From: Anaerolineaceae bacterium
GTDB lineage: Bacteria; Chloroflexota; Anaerolineae; Anaerolineales; Anaerolineaceae
DNA: 64,000 bases
Reading direction: 5' to 3'
Assembly: GCA_002702705.1 (NCBI GenBank)
Contig: PABH01000024.1
Coordinates: 1-64,000, forward strand
Both the position numbers and the translations under genes were made by a program. Below are positions 44,186-53,303 of this stretch, one piece after another. The notes beneath the pieces are model-generated. The model was not told the DNA's origin and searched no databases. It saw only the letters and a list, made by a program, of their open reading frames with translations. Position 1 is the stretch's first letter; the number at the start of each line of letters is the position of its first letter.

Positions 44186-44662
44186 TTGAACAGTAAGATG
44201 TTTTACATGAAAAAAATCATTGATTCACGACTAATTGGGAGGACTACTGAGAATGTATTCCTCAGTATTCTAAACCAGCGAGGGATTTTTTCTGTATCGT
44301 TTGATACAAATGCTCTTGATGGTATTGTTTATGATTTAGATAATAAGTACTTTCGAGTCGGGAAACCTCCGTTTTATACTCAAATAAAATGCCGTGGTTC
44401 TCCTTCATTAAAATATAATCCACAAGGTCACTCCCCAAAAACTATTCAAAAGATAAAAAGCTTTGCAGGAAGTCTGAATATTCCAGAAAGTTCATTGTAT
44501 TTTGTAGTTGGTTTTTTTAAAAATAATGATATTCGAACTTTGATTTTTTTTGGTATACCATTTACTTCATTGCCAATGTTTTTAAATACTTCCCAATATC
44601 GCTTTTCTGTAAGCTTGTGTAGGGAAGTTATGGAGGTGGATTCAAATGTATTTTCTTTATAA
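44186..44662 (+). CDS. Putative PD-(D/E)xK-fold nuclease-like protein
   Basis: The 158-residue protein is AT-rich and lacks recognisable neighbours. It contains an early Glu in GRTTENVFLS (near residue 19), an Asp in FDTNALDGIV (about 39-48) and a Gln-x-Lys in YTQIKCRGSP (near residue 65). This is the order of a PD-(D/E)xK/QxK nuclease core. Start is uncertain (TTG 44186 or ATG 44198). It may be an orphan nuclease or a restriction-like protein; confirmation needs a profile search. Confidence 0.5.
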   Translation: MNSKMFYMKKIIDSRLIGRTTENVFLSILNQRGIFSVSFDTNALDGIVYDLDNKYFRVGKPPFYTQIKCRGSPSLKYNPQGHSPKTIQKIKSFAGSLNIPESSLYFVVGFFKNNDIRTLIFFGIPFTSLPMFLNTSQYRFSVSLCREVMEVDSNVFSL

Positions 44663-44710
44663 TTTTCCATGAAATATCTAACTAAAATGGACTAAATACA
44701 AAATATTTAA

Positions 44711-45109
44711 TTAAAAATTCGAATAATGTTTTTTGGTAAAAATTAATACAATAAATAATCCTACATCCAACAAAAGTGTAACGAGGTCAAAAAGGCCAAA
44801 CTGATCGGTAAATGTGAGCAGTATGTTAAGGAACAATAAGATCAAACCGAACCAATAAAAACGGCGTTTTTGATGCCTGATTCCCCAACTTACAACTATC
44901 AAAAGTAGACCGTTTCCAACCATCATGGCTGATAATAACCAGATTAACCAGGTGGGTAAGATACTGGAGACAGATGCGCGGGTGAGGGTGATCACACTGA
45001 AAACAAACCAGATAAGCCCAATTAACACAAAAAGAAAAGCAGATATTTTAACCAAATTTGACGGTGGATTTGTTTTTAATTTCTTCATTTTTAATTTTGC
45101 GAATGACAA
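44711..45109 (-). CDS. Small four-helix membrane protein
   Basis: I do not recognise this 132-residue protein. It has four hydrophobic helices and a basic N-terminus. The start is uncertain between TTG 45109 and ATG 45088 (MKKLKTN). No conserved motif is visible. Confidence 0.55.
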   Translation of the reverse strand: MSFAKLKMKKLKTNPPSNLVKISAFLFVLIGLIWFVFSVITLTRASVSSILPTWLIWLLSAMMVGNGLLLIVVSWGIRHQKRRFYWFGLILLFLNILLTFTDQFGLFDLVTLLLDVGLFIVLIFTKKHYSNF

Positions 45110-45336
45110 TCCAATAAATTGTTTTGTTAACCAACAGTCAGATTTTATTATAAGAGTTTTTTTACGGTAATTTGTCCAGCAGACGAATAAGAATTACTCT
45201 TTAAGTCGAAATCCTCACCTTTTTTCAATGCTATTTTGTGAATAATTTTGGCGATTTCGCAATTGTGATTTGTGAACCTTGAAAGCTCTTGGTATACTTA
45301 GTCTTATTTGTTGATCAAAACGATAGAGGTGAGAAG

Positions 45337-45939
45337 ATGAAAACAATTTGTGTCTTTTGTGGGTCTAGTCCGGGCGGCAGCCCCGTTTATGTAAATGCTG
45401 CCAAACAATTGGGTACACTGCTGGCAAAATCCGGTACAACATTGGTGTATGGCGGCGGCAGTGTTGGTTTGATGGGGGAACTGGCACGCGCTGCTTTGGC
45501 AGCGGGTGGGCGTGTGGTGGGGGTTATCCCTCAAAAACTTTTTGATTTGGAAGTAGCCTTGGGCGGATTGAACGAATTACACGTTGTGACCAGCATGCAC
45601 GAACGAAAAGCGCTGATGGAAGATTTGGCTGAAGGTTTTATTGCCTTGCCCGGTGGGTTAGGTACATTTGAAGAAACATTTGAAATCTTAACCTGGGCAC
45701 AGTTGGGTTTACACCAAAAACCCGTTGGTTTCTTAAACGTAAACGGATATTATGACCGCCTGTCCGCGTTTTTGGACCATGCCATGCAGGAACAATTTGT
45801 GCAAGATATCCATCGTAATATGATTTTGCAAGATGAAAACCCAGAGCAGTTAATTAAGAAAATGCAGGCTTATTCACCACCAAAAACCGATAAGGCGGCA
45901 TGGGTTAAGGCACTCGATGCAAGACGGTTGGTAGAATAA
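45337..45939 (+). CDS. LOG family protein (cytokinin riboside 5'-monophosphate phosphoribohydrolase-like)
   Basis: The 200-residue protein has the family motif ALPGGLGTFEETFE (about residues 93-106), matching PGGxGTxxE, and the N-terminal nucleotide-binding ICVFCGSSPG. LOG proteins hydrolyse nucleoside 5'-monophosphates to base plus ribose phosphate. They are often annotated as lysine decarboxylase-like, which is not their activity. GAGGTGAGA precedes ATG 45337. Confidence 0.92.
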   Translation: MKTICVFCGSSPGGSPVYVNAAKQLGTLLAKSGTTLVYGGGSVGLMGELARAALAAGGRVVGVIPQKLFDLEVALGGLNELHVVTSMHERKALMEDLAEGFIALPGGLGTFEETFEILTWAQLGLHQKPVGFLNVNGYYDRLSAFLDHAMQEQFVQDIHRNMILQDENPEQLIKKMQAYSPPKTDKAAWVKALDARRLVE

Positions 45940-46033
45940 AAGTCATTCAATAAAATTTATGGTTTTTTAGACCAAACAACTTTTATCATTCTGCTGGTAT
46001 ATTCAGGATATTGAACTCCTGTTTGTATTGCCA

Positions 46034-46534
46034 TTAGTTTGACAGGATCTTTTTCATTGGCTGGAAAGGAAAACCGGCACCATCAAAACTATACCCTTTT
46101 CGCTGCCCCGTTGATTTTTTGTAACCTAACCTTTGATAAAATGGAACTGCATACAAAGAGGCGGCGAGTGTGATTTTTGTACAACCCAATTCCCGGCAAG
46201 CTTCTTCAAAGGTTTCAGTTAACATGCGTCCAATGCCAATGCCGTGATGATCTTCACGTACAAACAGGCTATGTAAACGTTGCGGACTGCCGCGTAAAAT
46301 TCCGACAATCTCATTGTTTAAATTAACAGCAACCCACATCATTTGAGCCTTTAAAATACTGGCAATAGCGGCTTTGTGCTGCTCTTGTTCAGAATATGCA
46401 TATAAGAAAGGCCCCAGGTATGGGCCGCGTTCCAACTTGGGAAGGTAATTTAAATTAAATTTTTCATAAACATCGGCAATTAATTGACCCGTGCAGATGG
46501 CATCTTCAGGTGTATATACCCGAATTGTAATCAT
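46034..46534 (-). CDS. GNAT family N-acetyltransferase
   Basis: The 166-residue protein has the acetyl-CoA binding segment RLHSLFVREDHHGIGIGRML (about residues 86-105) and the C-terminal AVPFYQRLGYKK signature. AAGGA precedes the start. Substrate unknown. Confidence 0.88.
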   Translation of the reverse strand: MITIRVYTPEDAICTGQLIADVYEKFNLNYLPKLERGPYLGPFLYAYSEQEQHKAAIASILKAQMMWVAVNLNNEIVGILRGSPQRLHSLFVREDHHGIGIGRMLTETFEEACRELGCTKITLAASLYAVPFYQRLGYKKSTGQRKGYSFDGAGFPFQPMKKILSN

Positions 46535-46857
46535 GGTTTATCCTTCGTATCGTCAGGAAATTGCTTAAACGATTATAGATAGATCTTAGCATATTTCTAT
46601 TTTAATTAAAATTATTTTATGCTGAATATTGCATATATTGTAGACCCCAACCCCGGTTATCAGCCGGTTTATTTAACGGCAGCTAATATCAAAACGGGTC
46701 CTGATTTTTGTGTTAATCTTATGGATAGAGTTAATCCATTTAAACAACATTCCAAGGTGATTTATGCAAAAAAACAAACAAACGAATCTGTTTACGATGC
46801 GCTGCATATTCCCCGAAAAAAAACCGTAAATCTTTTTTGACCTTTTGGAGTATCACC
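46535..46857. other. Gap with no supportable gene
   Basis: An open frame at 46619-46840 (73 codons) has no ribosome site and no recognisable motif, and the region is AT-rich. I see only the GGAG site of the next gene at its right end. Confidence 0.55.
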
Positions 46858-47430
46858 ATGACGCGTCTATTGTTAATTAAACATGCCATGCCGGAAATTG
46901 ACCTGGCAGTTTCTGCCAATGCCTGGCAGCTTTCCACTGATGGTAAACGCTCTTGTGTGCGTTTGGCTGATCAGTTAAACGCATTTCATCTGGATGAGAT
47001 AATCTCCAGCGATGAAATTAAAGCAATCCAAACCGCGCAGATTACTGCCGGGTTGCTGGGGTTAACCCACCGTGTTTATCCGGGCTTACATGAACATGAT
47101 CGGACAGGAGAGCCTTATTTTTCGTCAAAGCAGGCATTCCAAGATAAAGTGCAGGCATTGTTTAACACACCCGATCAACTGGTATACGGCAATGAAACGG
47201 CAAATCAGGCTTTTATTCGATTTGATCAAAGTATAAAACATTTAATCAGTACTGCAGCTCCGCAAAAGGATGTGGCTGTGGTAACTCATGGAACCGTGAT
47301 CAGTCTGCTGGTATCTCATTATCAGCCGCTGGATGGTTTTCTTTTATGGCAGGATTTAGGATTACCTTCGATTGTTGTGCTTTCTTTGCCCGATTACGCC
47401 GTTTTGGATGTGATCAAAAAACTGGACTAA
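46858..47430 (+). CDS. Histidine phosphatase family protein with an unusual KHA motif
   Basis: The 190-residue protein has the fold of the phosphoglycerate mutase-like superfamily. It starts MTRLLLIKHAMPEIDLA; the catalytic motif is normally RHG, but here it reads KHA. The second His is in VAVVTHGTVIS (about residue 142). The change of the Arg and Gly may alter the substrate. TTGGAG precedes the ATG. Confidence 0.8.
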   Translation: MTRLLLIKHAMPEIDLAVSANAWQLSTDGKRSCVRLADQLNAFHLDEIISSDEIKAIQTAQITAGLLGLTHRVYPGLHEHDRTGEPYFSSKQAFQDKVQALFNTPDQLVYGNETANQAFIRFDQSIKHLISTAAPQKDVAVVTHGTVISLLVSHYQPLDGFLLWQDLGLPSIVVLSLPDYAVLDVIKKLD

Positions 47431-47433
47431 ACC

Positions 47434-48246
47434 TCATTTTTTCAAAAGAAACTTCAGGGGAATGTGGATCCGTTCTCGCCAGGCGGCTTCATTGTGTTCC
47501 GCACCTTCAAATTTTTGTGTTAACCAATTTTCTCCAAAAGTATAACCAGCATTTTTCATAACCGTATCAATTCGGTTTTGATGCGGTTCGTATTCTTTAT
47601 CCAAGCCGACTGTTCCAAAATCAAAATAGATTTTATGGGTAGACGGGTCAGGCATGTTTTCTTTAAGATAATCACGAAACAGGGTTCGGATGATCGGCCA
47701 ATGGGTAGATAAACACCCTGCCCCACAAAAAACATCGGGGTATTCGCAGAGTGCATATAAAGAAATCAAACCGCCCATACTGGATCCCATAATATAGGTG
47801 TTTTCCTGCCCTGATAGGGTGCGGTAGGATTGGTCGATAAAGGGTTTTAATTCGGTCACCAAAAACTGTAGATATAAATCTGAGAGGATTTCGCCTTTCA
47901 GGTGGGGTTTGATCTTATCCAGCGCTGTTTCTCCACGACTGGCGTGGAAGGGTTTGTTTGGTAAATACTCATCCAATCGTTTATCGGTATTCCAAATCCC
48001 CACAATGATAACTTCTTTCAGGTTTTCACCATTGGTTTTTAATTTTTCGAGGGCAGGCACAATTCCCCAATCGATACCGGTGTAAGCAAATTGTGGGTCA
48101 AAAATATTTTGTCCATCATGCATATACAAAACAGCGAATCTTTTATTGTTTTCCTGTTCATAATTTTCCGGAACCCAAATATCAATATGCCGGTTTTGAA
48201 CAAATTTCGATGAGAAATTCTCAAAACGTTTATATAAAGTAGACAT
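47434..48246 (-). CDS. Esterase (alpha/beta hydrolase, Fes/esterase D type)
   Basis: The 270-residue protein has the alpha/beta-hydrolase nucleophile elbow GSSMGGL (near residue 153) and the segment LYMHDGQNIFD, typical of putative esterases related to enterochelin esterase. A later Asp and His (in EGAEHNEAAWRER) can complete the triad. AAAGGAGG precedes the start. The stop is 3 bp from that of the previous gene, which is convergent. Confidence 0.88.
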   Translation of the reverse strand: MSTLYKRFENFSSKFVQNRHIDIWVPENYEQENNKRFAVLYMHDGQNIFDPQFAYTGIDWGIVPALEKLKTNGENLKEVIIVGIWNTDKRLDEYLPNKPFHASRGETALDKIKPHLKGEILSDLYLQFLVTELKPFIDQSYRTLSGQENTYIMGSSMGGLISLYALCEYPDVFCGAGCLSTHWPIIRTLFRDYLKENMPDPSTHKIYFDFGTVGLDKEYEPHQNRIDTVMKNAGYTFGENWLTQKFEGAEHNEAAWRERIHIPLKFLLKK

Positions 48247-48292
48247 GCCGCCTCCTTTGAATCCTAAAAAACGAACAAAACTTTAATAAATT

Positions 48293-49828
48293 TTATCCCA
48301 CTTTGAACCCTTTGCGACCAGCTTCTTTCGCCCGGTATAAATACTGGTCCGCCCTTTTGATCATTGTTTCTATGGTGTCTTGGTCCTGGATAAATTCGGT
48401 GATACCGGCAGTAAATGAAATAAAAATTTCTAAATTTTCTAAAGCAACTGGGGAAATTAAGATGTTATTTTGCAGGCGCTCCAAAAAAGCTGATGCTTCT
48501 TCACCACTGGTTTGTGGCAAAAGTAAGATGAATTCGTCACCCCCAAATCTGGCAAAAATATCATGTTCACGAATATTTTGTTTAAAAAAGTCAGCAAAGG
48601 AGATCAGAACCCGGTCACCAGATTCGTGTCCATGGGTATCATTAATTTGCTTAAAAAAATCAATATCCATCAAGATGATGCTGAATTTGTGGGCATATCG
48701 CGTGGAGCGGTAAAGTTCTTTTCCTGCCAATTCCATAAAATGACGGCGGTTATAGATATGAGTTAAAGAGTCCGTGATTGCCAATTGATGTAATTCAAAT
48801 TGGGTTTGTTTTAATTTTGTGATATCTCGCAAAACAATTAAACGCCCAATAAAAAAATTTCTTTGATTAAACAATGGAGATATTTGTAAGTCTAAAAACA
48901 TTGGAAATGGGTCATCAATTTGGATTTCTTGGTGGACTTCGTTCACATTAATGAAACTTTTAAAAATTTCCGGCCGGTTTTCAAGGAGTCTGGTAATGGA
49001 ATCTCCAAGTTTGACCGTTGTGTTAGGGCCAATCAATTTTTTTGCAGCTTGATTAAGATCCAGCAAACGGTTTTGATTGTCTAAAACAAAAACACCATCC
49101 TGCATATTTTCAACCACCGTATCCCTTGCGATGGGCACGACTTCCAAAAAACGAAACTGTAATACGGCATAAGCAAAAGCCAACGCTGCAACCGAAAAAG
49201 AGAAAGGTGTATTATCTGCATTGGGCAGGGGATTCAAACCAAACACTAAAATCAAACTGGAGATCCATGGAATTGCAACCCCAACCAAGATAATGCCAAT
49301 TTGTTTTCTAAAAATACCTGAGGAAGAAATGAATTTATAAATGAGCAAGACTGTTCCAACCACAATCAGGAGATTGGAATAGATGATATTTGCCCAAAAA
49401 ATAGGTCCAGCTTCTAAGATAACACTTGAGTTTAATATGCGGTTTCCACCAAAAAACAGATTATGCCAGGGATCTGTCCACATCAAAATAAAAATTAAGA
49501 CAGGCTCAATGACTAACGCAGTTATAAAGGATGGTTTTAACCAATGTTGAAATTCTGATAACTGGATTGCGAAGACCAAAAAAGCACTGGGAACGATTAA
49601 TACACCAATATAGGTTATGTCCAACCAAAAATAAGGTGTGGGTCCTGGGAGACCAGTCCAAAAGATGGCATACGTTAGATCCCACCAACTCAGTGCGATT
49701 AATAATAAAAATAAAGGTTTAACAACATCCGATACCAGGCGTTTTTGCCAAATCAAAAGAGCCACAAAAAGGCAGGAAAATCCAATTGTGAAAAGAATAA
49801 TACTTAAGATATTGTTGGAAATCGCCAT
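48293..49828 (-). CDS. Diguanylate cyclase with a 7-TM sensor and PAS domain
   Basis: The 511-residue protein has seven hydrophobic helices in the first ~215 residues (like 7TM histidine-kinase N-terminal sensors). A PAS domain (about 225-345) and a GGDEF domain follow, with the intact motif RFGGDEFILL near residue 433. It is the window's second c-di-GMP synthase. I chose ATG 49828 (MAISNNILS) over a TTG at 49867; neither has a strong ribosome site. Confidence 0.9.
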   Translation of the reverse strand: MAISNNILSIILFTIGFSCLFVALLIWQKRLVSDVVKPLFLLLIALSWWDLTYAIFWTGLPGPTPYFWLDITYIGVLIVPSAFLVFAIQLSEFQHWLKPSFITALVIEPVLIFILMWTDPWHNLFFGGNRILNSSVILEAGPIFWANIIYSNLLIVVGTVLLIYKFISSSGIFRKQIGIILVGVAIPWISSLILVFGLNPLPNADNTPFSFSVAALAFAYAVLQFRFLEVVPIARDTVVENMQDGVFVLDNQNRLLDLNQAAKKLIGPNTTVKLGDSITRLLENRPEIFKSFINVNEVHQEIQIDDPFPMFLDLQISPLFNQRNFFIGRLIVLRDITKLKQTQFELHQLAITDSLTHIYNRRHFMELAGKELYRSTRYAHKFSIILMDIDFFKQINDTHGHESGDRVLISFADFFKQNIREHDIFARFGGDEFILLLPQTSGEEASAFLERLQNNILISPVALENLEIFISFTAGITEFIQDQDTIETMIKRADQYLYRAKEAGRKGFKVG

Positions 49829-50080
49829 ATATGGTTTTGGTCTTTCGGGGTAAAAGAACGATGTCAAAATTATAACCGAAAGGCTTATATTTCCAATGGT
49901 TCTTTATGAAATATTTATTACATTTCGGAAATGGATCGGAGGTGTTTATCACAAAAAATTGGACGTTTTTCTCTGATTTTGGCTTAAATTTCAAAAACCT
50001 TTGATAACAAAAGGAAGAATTACATAAGCAGGTTTTTCTTCAATCAGACTCTTAAAAAACCCAAAATTTTTATAAAAAGA

Positions 50081-50108
50081 TTGACGAATTGATTTGATTA
50101 TGTACAAT
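50081..50108 (+). promoter_or_regulatory. Promoter of the attenuated transporter gene
   Basis: TTGACG (50081-50086) and TACAAT (50103-50108) are separated by 16 bp. The transcript would begin near 50115. Confidence 0.7.
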
Positions 50109-50147
50109 CAATAAAACAATATTTTCTTTTGGGCAGATAACCTAAGG

Positions 50148-50186
50148 CCTCGACCAGATAACTGACCATTCTGGTTGAGGTTTTTT
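50148..50186 (+). terminator. Terminator hairpin in the leader of the DMT transporter
   Basis: CCTCGACCAG pairs with CTGGTTGAGG around a 13-nt loop and is followed by TTTTTT, between the promoter and the Shine-Dalgarno (AGGAG at 50193-50197) of the next gene. Its place makes it a leader attenuator. Confidence 0.72.
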
Positions 50187-50202
50187 ATTAATTAGGAGAT
50201 GT

Positions 50203-50667
50203 ATGGTTAAGAACTCAATATTGATCGGCTTGTCCGGGGCGTTGTTAACGGGTATGATTATTGGCGTACAGGCTACCTTAAGCAACCGCGGCGGAAATAT
50301 CATTGGCCCCATTCGTACAGGTGTGTTAACCAATTTGGGGAGCGGCATCTTTGCCATCCTATTTATTGTGATCACCCTGATATGGCGAACCGTTGAATGG
50401 CGAAATCTGCCCAATCCCACTTTGTGGATGCTCTTGTTTTCCGGCGGCTTAGGGGTATTGGTTGTGATTGGTGTTTCTTTTTCCCTGCGGTATACGGGGG
50501 TGACAGCAGGCAGCGCTGCTTTAATTTTGGGCCAATTATTGATTTCTATGGTGGTGGATGCAATGGGCTGGACCGGGCAGGAAGTGGTGCCGATCACCTG
50601 GCAGCGGGTATTGGGTCTAATCGTTATGGCAGCCGGTTTATTTTTATTAATGCCAAAAAACCGCTAG
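50203..50667 (+). CDS. DMT (YdcZ/DUF606-type) transporter
   Basis: The 154-residue protein has four to five hydrophobic helices (LIGLSGALLTGMIIGVQA at the start, LGLIVMAAGLFLLMP at the end) and the small size of the YdcZ/DUF606 branch of the DMT superfamily. AGGAG precedes the ATG. A promoter and a terminator hairpin in the leader suggest controlled read-through. Substrate unknown. Confidence 0.78.
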   Translation: MVKNSILIGLSGALLTGMIIGVQATLSNRGGNIIGPIRTGVLTNLGSGIFAILFIVITLIWRTVEWRNLPNPTLWMLLFSGGLGVLVVIGVSFSLRYTGVTAGSAALILGQLLISMVVDAMGWTGQEVVPITWQRVLGLIVMAAGLFLLMPKNR

Positions 50668-50735
50668 ATGATTTCGTATTCTTTAAAGAGATTCTTCGTT
50701 ACAATTAAAAAATAGCGGATAGAGGAAAACAATCG

Positions 50736-51299
50736 ATGACAGCGGATAATCTGTTTGAAATTAATATATTGAATCAGCATTGGCTGGGAACCGAACCGGA
50801 TCAGTATGATTTGTGTTCTCACGGCCAGTTAAAGCTGATCATCGGTGGACAGGTCATCTTGGATGGCAGGGAAGAATATGGTCTGAGTGAAACCGCATTG
50901 GCTCTGCTGCGAACGGTGGAGCAAGATCATTCTCCCCAAAATCATGTGGCAGAAAAGCTGGTTTTTCATGGCTGTGGATATGTGTTAATGCAAGGCTGTG
51001 CAATTGGTGTGGATTGGACGGTAGAGCATGATGGGTCCCATGTTATCCTAAAAGATGTGGTACGTTGGGATACACCGGATGAACATCGTGCCACCTACTT
51101 TGAAGGGGTAACAGTGTCCATTTCAAAAGCCCAATATCGTCAGGTGGTTTTATCATTTGCCCAAGAGGTAAAAGAATTTTTTGAAGGGCAGGAAAAAGAA
51201 TTTTTTAATAAAGAAGAACAACAGGCTTATGAGCAGTTTTGGCAGGAATTTAACCAACTTTTGCAATCTACACCGGATGAAAAATCGCCCAAATCGTGA
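50736..51299 (+). CDS. Conserved-looking hypothetical protein
   Basis: I do not recognise this 187-residue protein. It has an N-terminal beta-rich half (GQLKLIIGGQVILDGREEYG) and a helical, acidic C-terminus (EVKEFFEGQEKEFFNKEEQQ). Upstream of ATG 50736 is a purine-rich AGAGGAAAA. No neighbours suggest a function. Confidence 0.65.
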   Translation: MTADNLFEINILNQHWLGTEPDQYDLCSHGQLKLIIGGQVILDGREEYGLSETALALLRTVEQDHSPQNHVAEKLVFHGCGYVLMQGCAIGVDWTVEHDGSHVILKDVVRWDTPDEHRATYFEGVTVSISKAQYRQVVLSFAQEVKEFFEGQEKEFFNKEEQQAYEQFWQEFNQLLQSTPDEKSPKS

Positions 51300-51351
51300 G
51301 TGGTAAAATTAAAACGATCTAGTTTGAATGTTTGGGTTATTTGGAGGAATA

Positions 51352-52203
51352 ATGCCAAGGGTTGTTAAGTTGGTTTTTTTTGTGATCTTTCTTTTTTTGG
51401 CTGCCTGCCAGCCTGCCAACACACCCCAGCCAACGGGATCGATTACCCCCAGTAAAACGCCATGGCCCACCCGGACGTTTACCGCTACGGAAGTGCCGCC
51501 AACAGCTACCTTGACGCCTACTATAACCCCTATCTATCCTACTTCAACACCAGTTTATATCTTTACAGCACTGGATACCCGCACCTGGTTGGAGTATGCC
51601 AATCCGAAATATAATTTTGCATTTTATTATCCTCCTGATTGGCGTTTAATCCTGGATGAGGATGAAGACAGCCCTACTTACCAGCATTTGATTCGGCTTC
51701 AGCCGGATAATGCCAATCCGTCTATTGCGGTGTTAATTGGCTTTAAAGGATTGGAAGAATGTATTGATATCAATCGCCCTGCCGTTGACAGCGGTGAATT
51801 GGTCGTAAATGGTGAAATCCGTGTTTTGGGGACAATGATTACCCGGCAGCTTTTAATTTTGGATAAAAAACGGCTCAATGTTTTTTATAACGGTGCTGCG
51901 GAACTGCGGCGGAATGAGTTGGTATTGACTTTGTCACTTGAATATCTGGGGGATGCCATCAATGGGGAGGGTTTAACCATAGAGCAGGAGGAAATAGCGG
52001 ATCAGATTATCGCTTCCCTACGCTGGATTGAACCGCCAACGGCAACACCCACCATTACACCGACCATCACTCCGACCCCGCCTTACACGGCCACGCCTAC
52101 CCGCGATCCTTCTATTACCGTAACGGTTACGCCTACCCTCGACCCGTCGATTACGGTTACGGCGACCCCGACGGTGACGAACACCACATCAGCGTACCCT
52201 TAA
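51352..52203 (+). CDS. Lipoprotein with a Thr-Pro-rich tail
   Basis: The 283-residue protein has a lipoprotein signal (VFFVIFLFLAAC with Cys near residue 18). A Thr/Pro linker, a ~150-residue globular domain (about 70-220) and a second Thr-Pro segment at the C-terminus follow. Such tails resemble those of the PA14 protein at 32.5 kb. GGAGGA precedes ATG 51352. Function unknown; likely a surface lipoprotein. Confidence 0.8.
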   Translation: MPRVVKLVFFVIFLFLAACQPANTPQPTGSITPSKTPWPTRTFTATEVPPTATLTPTITPIYPTSTPVYIFTALDTRTWLEYANPKYNFAFYYPPDWRLILDEDEDSPTYQHLIRLQPDNANPSIAVLIGFKGLEECIDINRPAVDSGELVVNGEIRVLGTMITRQLLILDKKRLNVFYNGAAELRRNELVLTLSLEYLGDAINGEGLTIEQEEIADQIIASLRWIEPPTATPTITPTITPTPPYTATPTRDPSITVTVTPTLDPSITVTATPTVTNTTSAYP

Positions 52204-52340
52204 GTTATTCAAGAACAAACCTCAGGATACCCTGCGGGCACAAATGGATACTTGTAAATAATCCGAGCTGCTGGCGATTTTGTTTTGCCAACAGGTCAGC
52301 CTCGGAGACCACAATCCCTAGGTTGGAAGGTTTTCACCCG

Positions 52341-53198
52341 TTAAATTGAAGGAAGCGGGTCCTTTTTTCTCATATTTCGCACAAAATCAAATATCAAAGG
52401 CGGGGCCAGCAGGCAAATGCTGATAAATGCCAAATAAATGAGCATACCGGTTATTTGATCCTTTGCCGTTGCTGGTGAACGCATCCAGAATTCCTGTCTG
52501 CCCGTCCAATAATACGTCAGGGCGGCTGTGCTCACTAGCCACACGATGAGGTTGCTGACATAAAGAATTAACAATCGTTTCCATGGTTCGGTTTGTCGTA
52601 AATATAAAACTGCACCAATGGTAAAAATGGTGGTGGCAGCTATATGGAATGGGAGTTCATATGAGCTGTTTACTTCATCAAAAATGATAAAGTTAAGGAA
52701 GGGCAGCAAAGCGTAAAAGGCAAACGATAATCGGGATGGATCATGCCAGATGGTTTTCCAGAGTATTTTAAAAGGCTGGCGAGAGAAACTTAGGAGAATT
52801 GCCAACAGGGTGATTATCCCCACCGGCAGCAGCGCTCGCCATCCCCACACTTCCTTACCTGTGGAGAAACCAAAAAGGACTAATCCGGGGGTAGAAGTAT
52901 TCATTAAATAAACGCTGAATAAAAGAATAAATAAAATATAGGCGAACCACCAGCGCGGAAAACCACGCAGCCAGCCCAACACATATATCACAAAATAAAT
53001 TAAAAAATAAAATGATACGATCAGACTGGTGATTTGTTCTCCTGCTGAATCAGATAATGATCCGGTGGAAAAGAAAATAAAGGCAATAACACTGGTAAGT
53101 GGAAAGAGGAAAAAAGGAATGGCACCAATGAAGGTGCCCAATTTGTTTTCTTTGCTGTAACGAATTTTCAAAGGATCAATGAATGAAGTGCTTTTCAT
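52341..53198 (-). CDS. Polytopic membrane protein of unknown function
   Basis: The 285-residue protein has about eight hydrophobic helices. It has no recognised motif. AAAGGAG precedes the start. It is divergent from the following gene. Confidence 0.65.
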   Translation of the reverse strand: MKSTSFIDPLKIRYSKENKLGTFIGAIPFFLFPLTSVIAFIFFSTGSLSDSAGEQITSLIVSFYFLIYFVIYVLGWLRGFPRWWFAYILFILLFSVYLMNTSTPGLVLFGFSTGKEVWGWRALLPVGIITLLAILLSFSRQPFKILWKTIWHDPSRLSFAFYALLPFLNFIIFDEVNSSYELPFHIAATTIFTIGAVLYLRQTEPWKRLLILYVSNLIVWLVSTAALTYYWTGRQEFWMRSPATAKDQITGMLIYLAFISICLLAPPLIFDFVRNMRKKDPLPSI

Positions 53199-53303
53199 AA
53201 GAACTCCTTTCTGAAAAGACGTGTGAGTTGATCATACAAGTTTTTCGGGTGCGTTGCAAATCAATGTGTTAAAATTGAATCAGTTTTCGAAAGGACGGGG
53301 CCG

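Noticed and set aside
46619-46840. 73-codon open frame
   Set aside because: No ribosome binding site and no recognisable motif.
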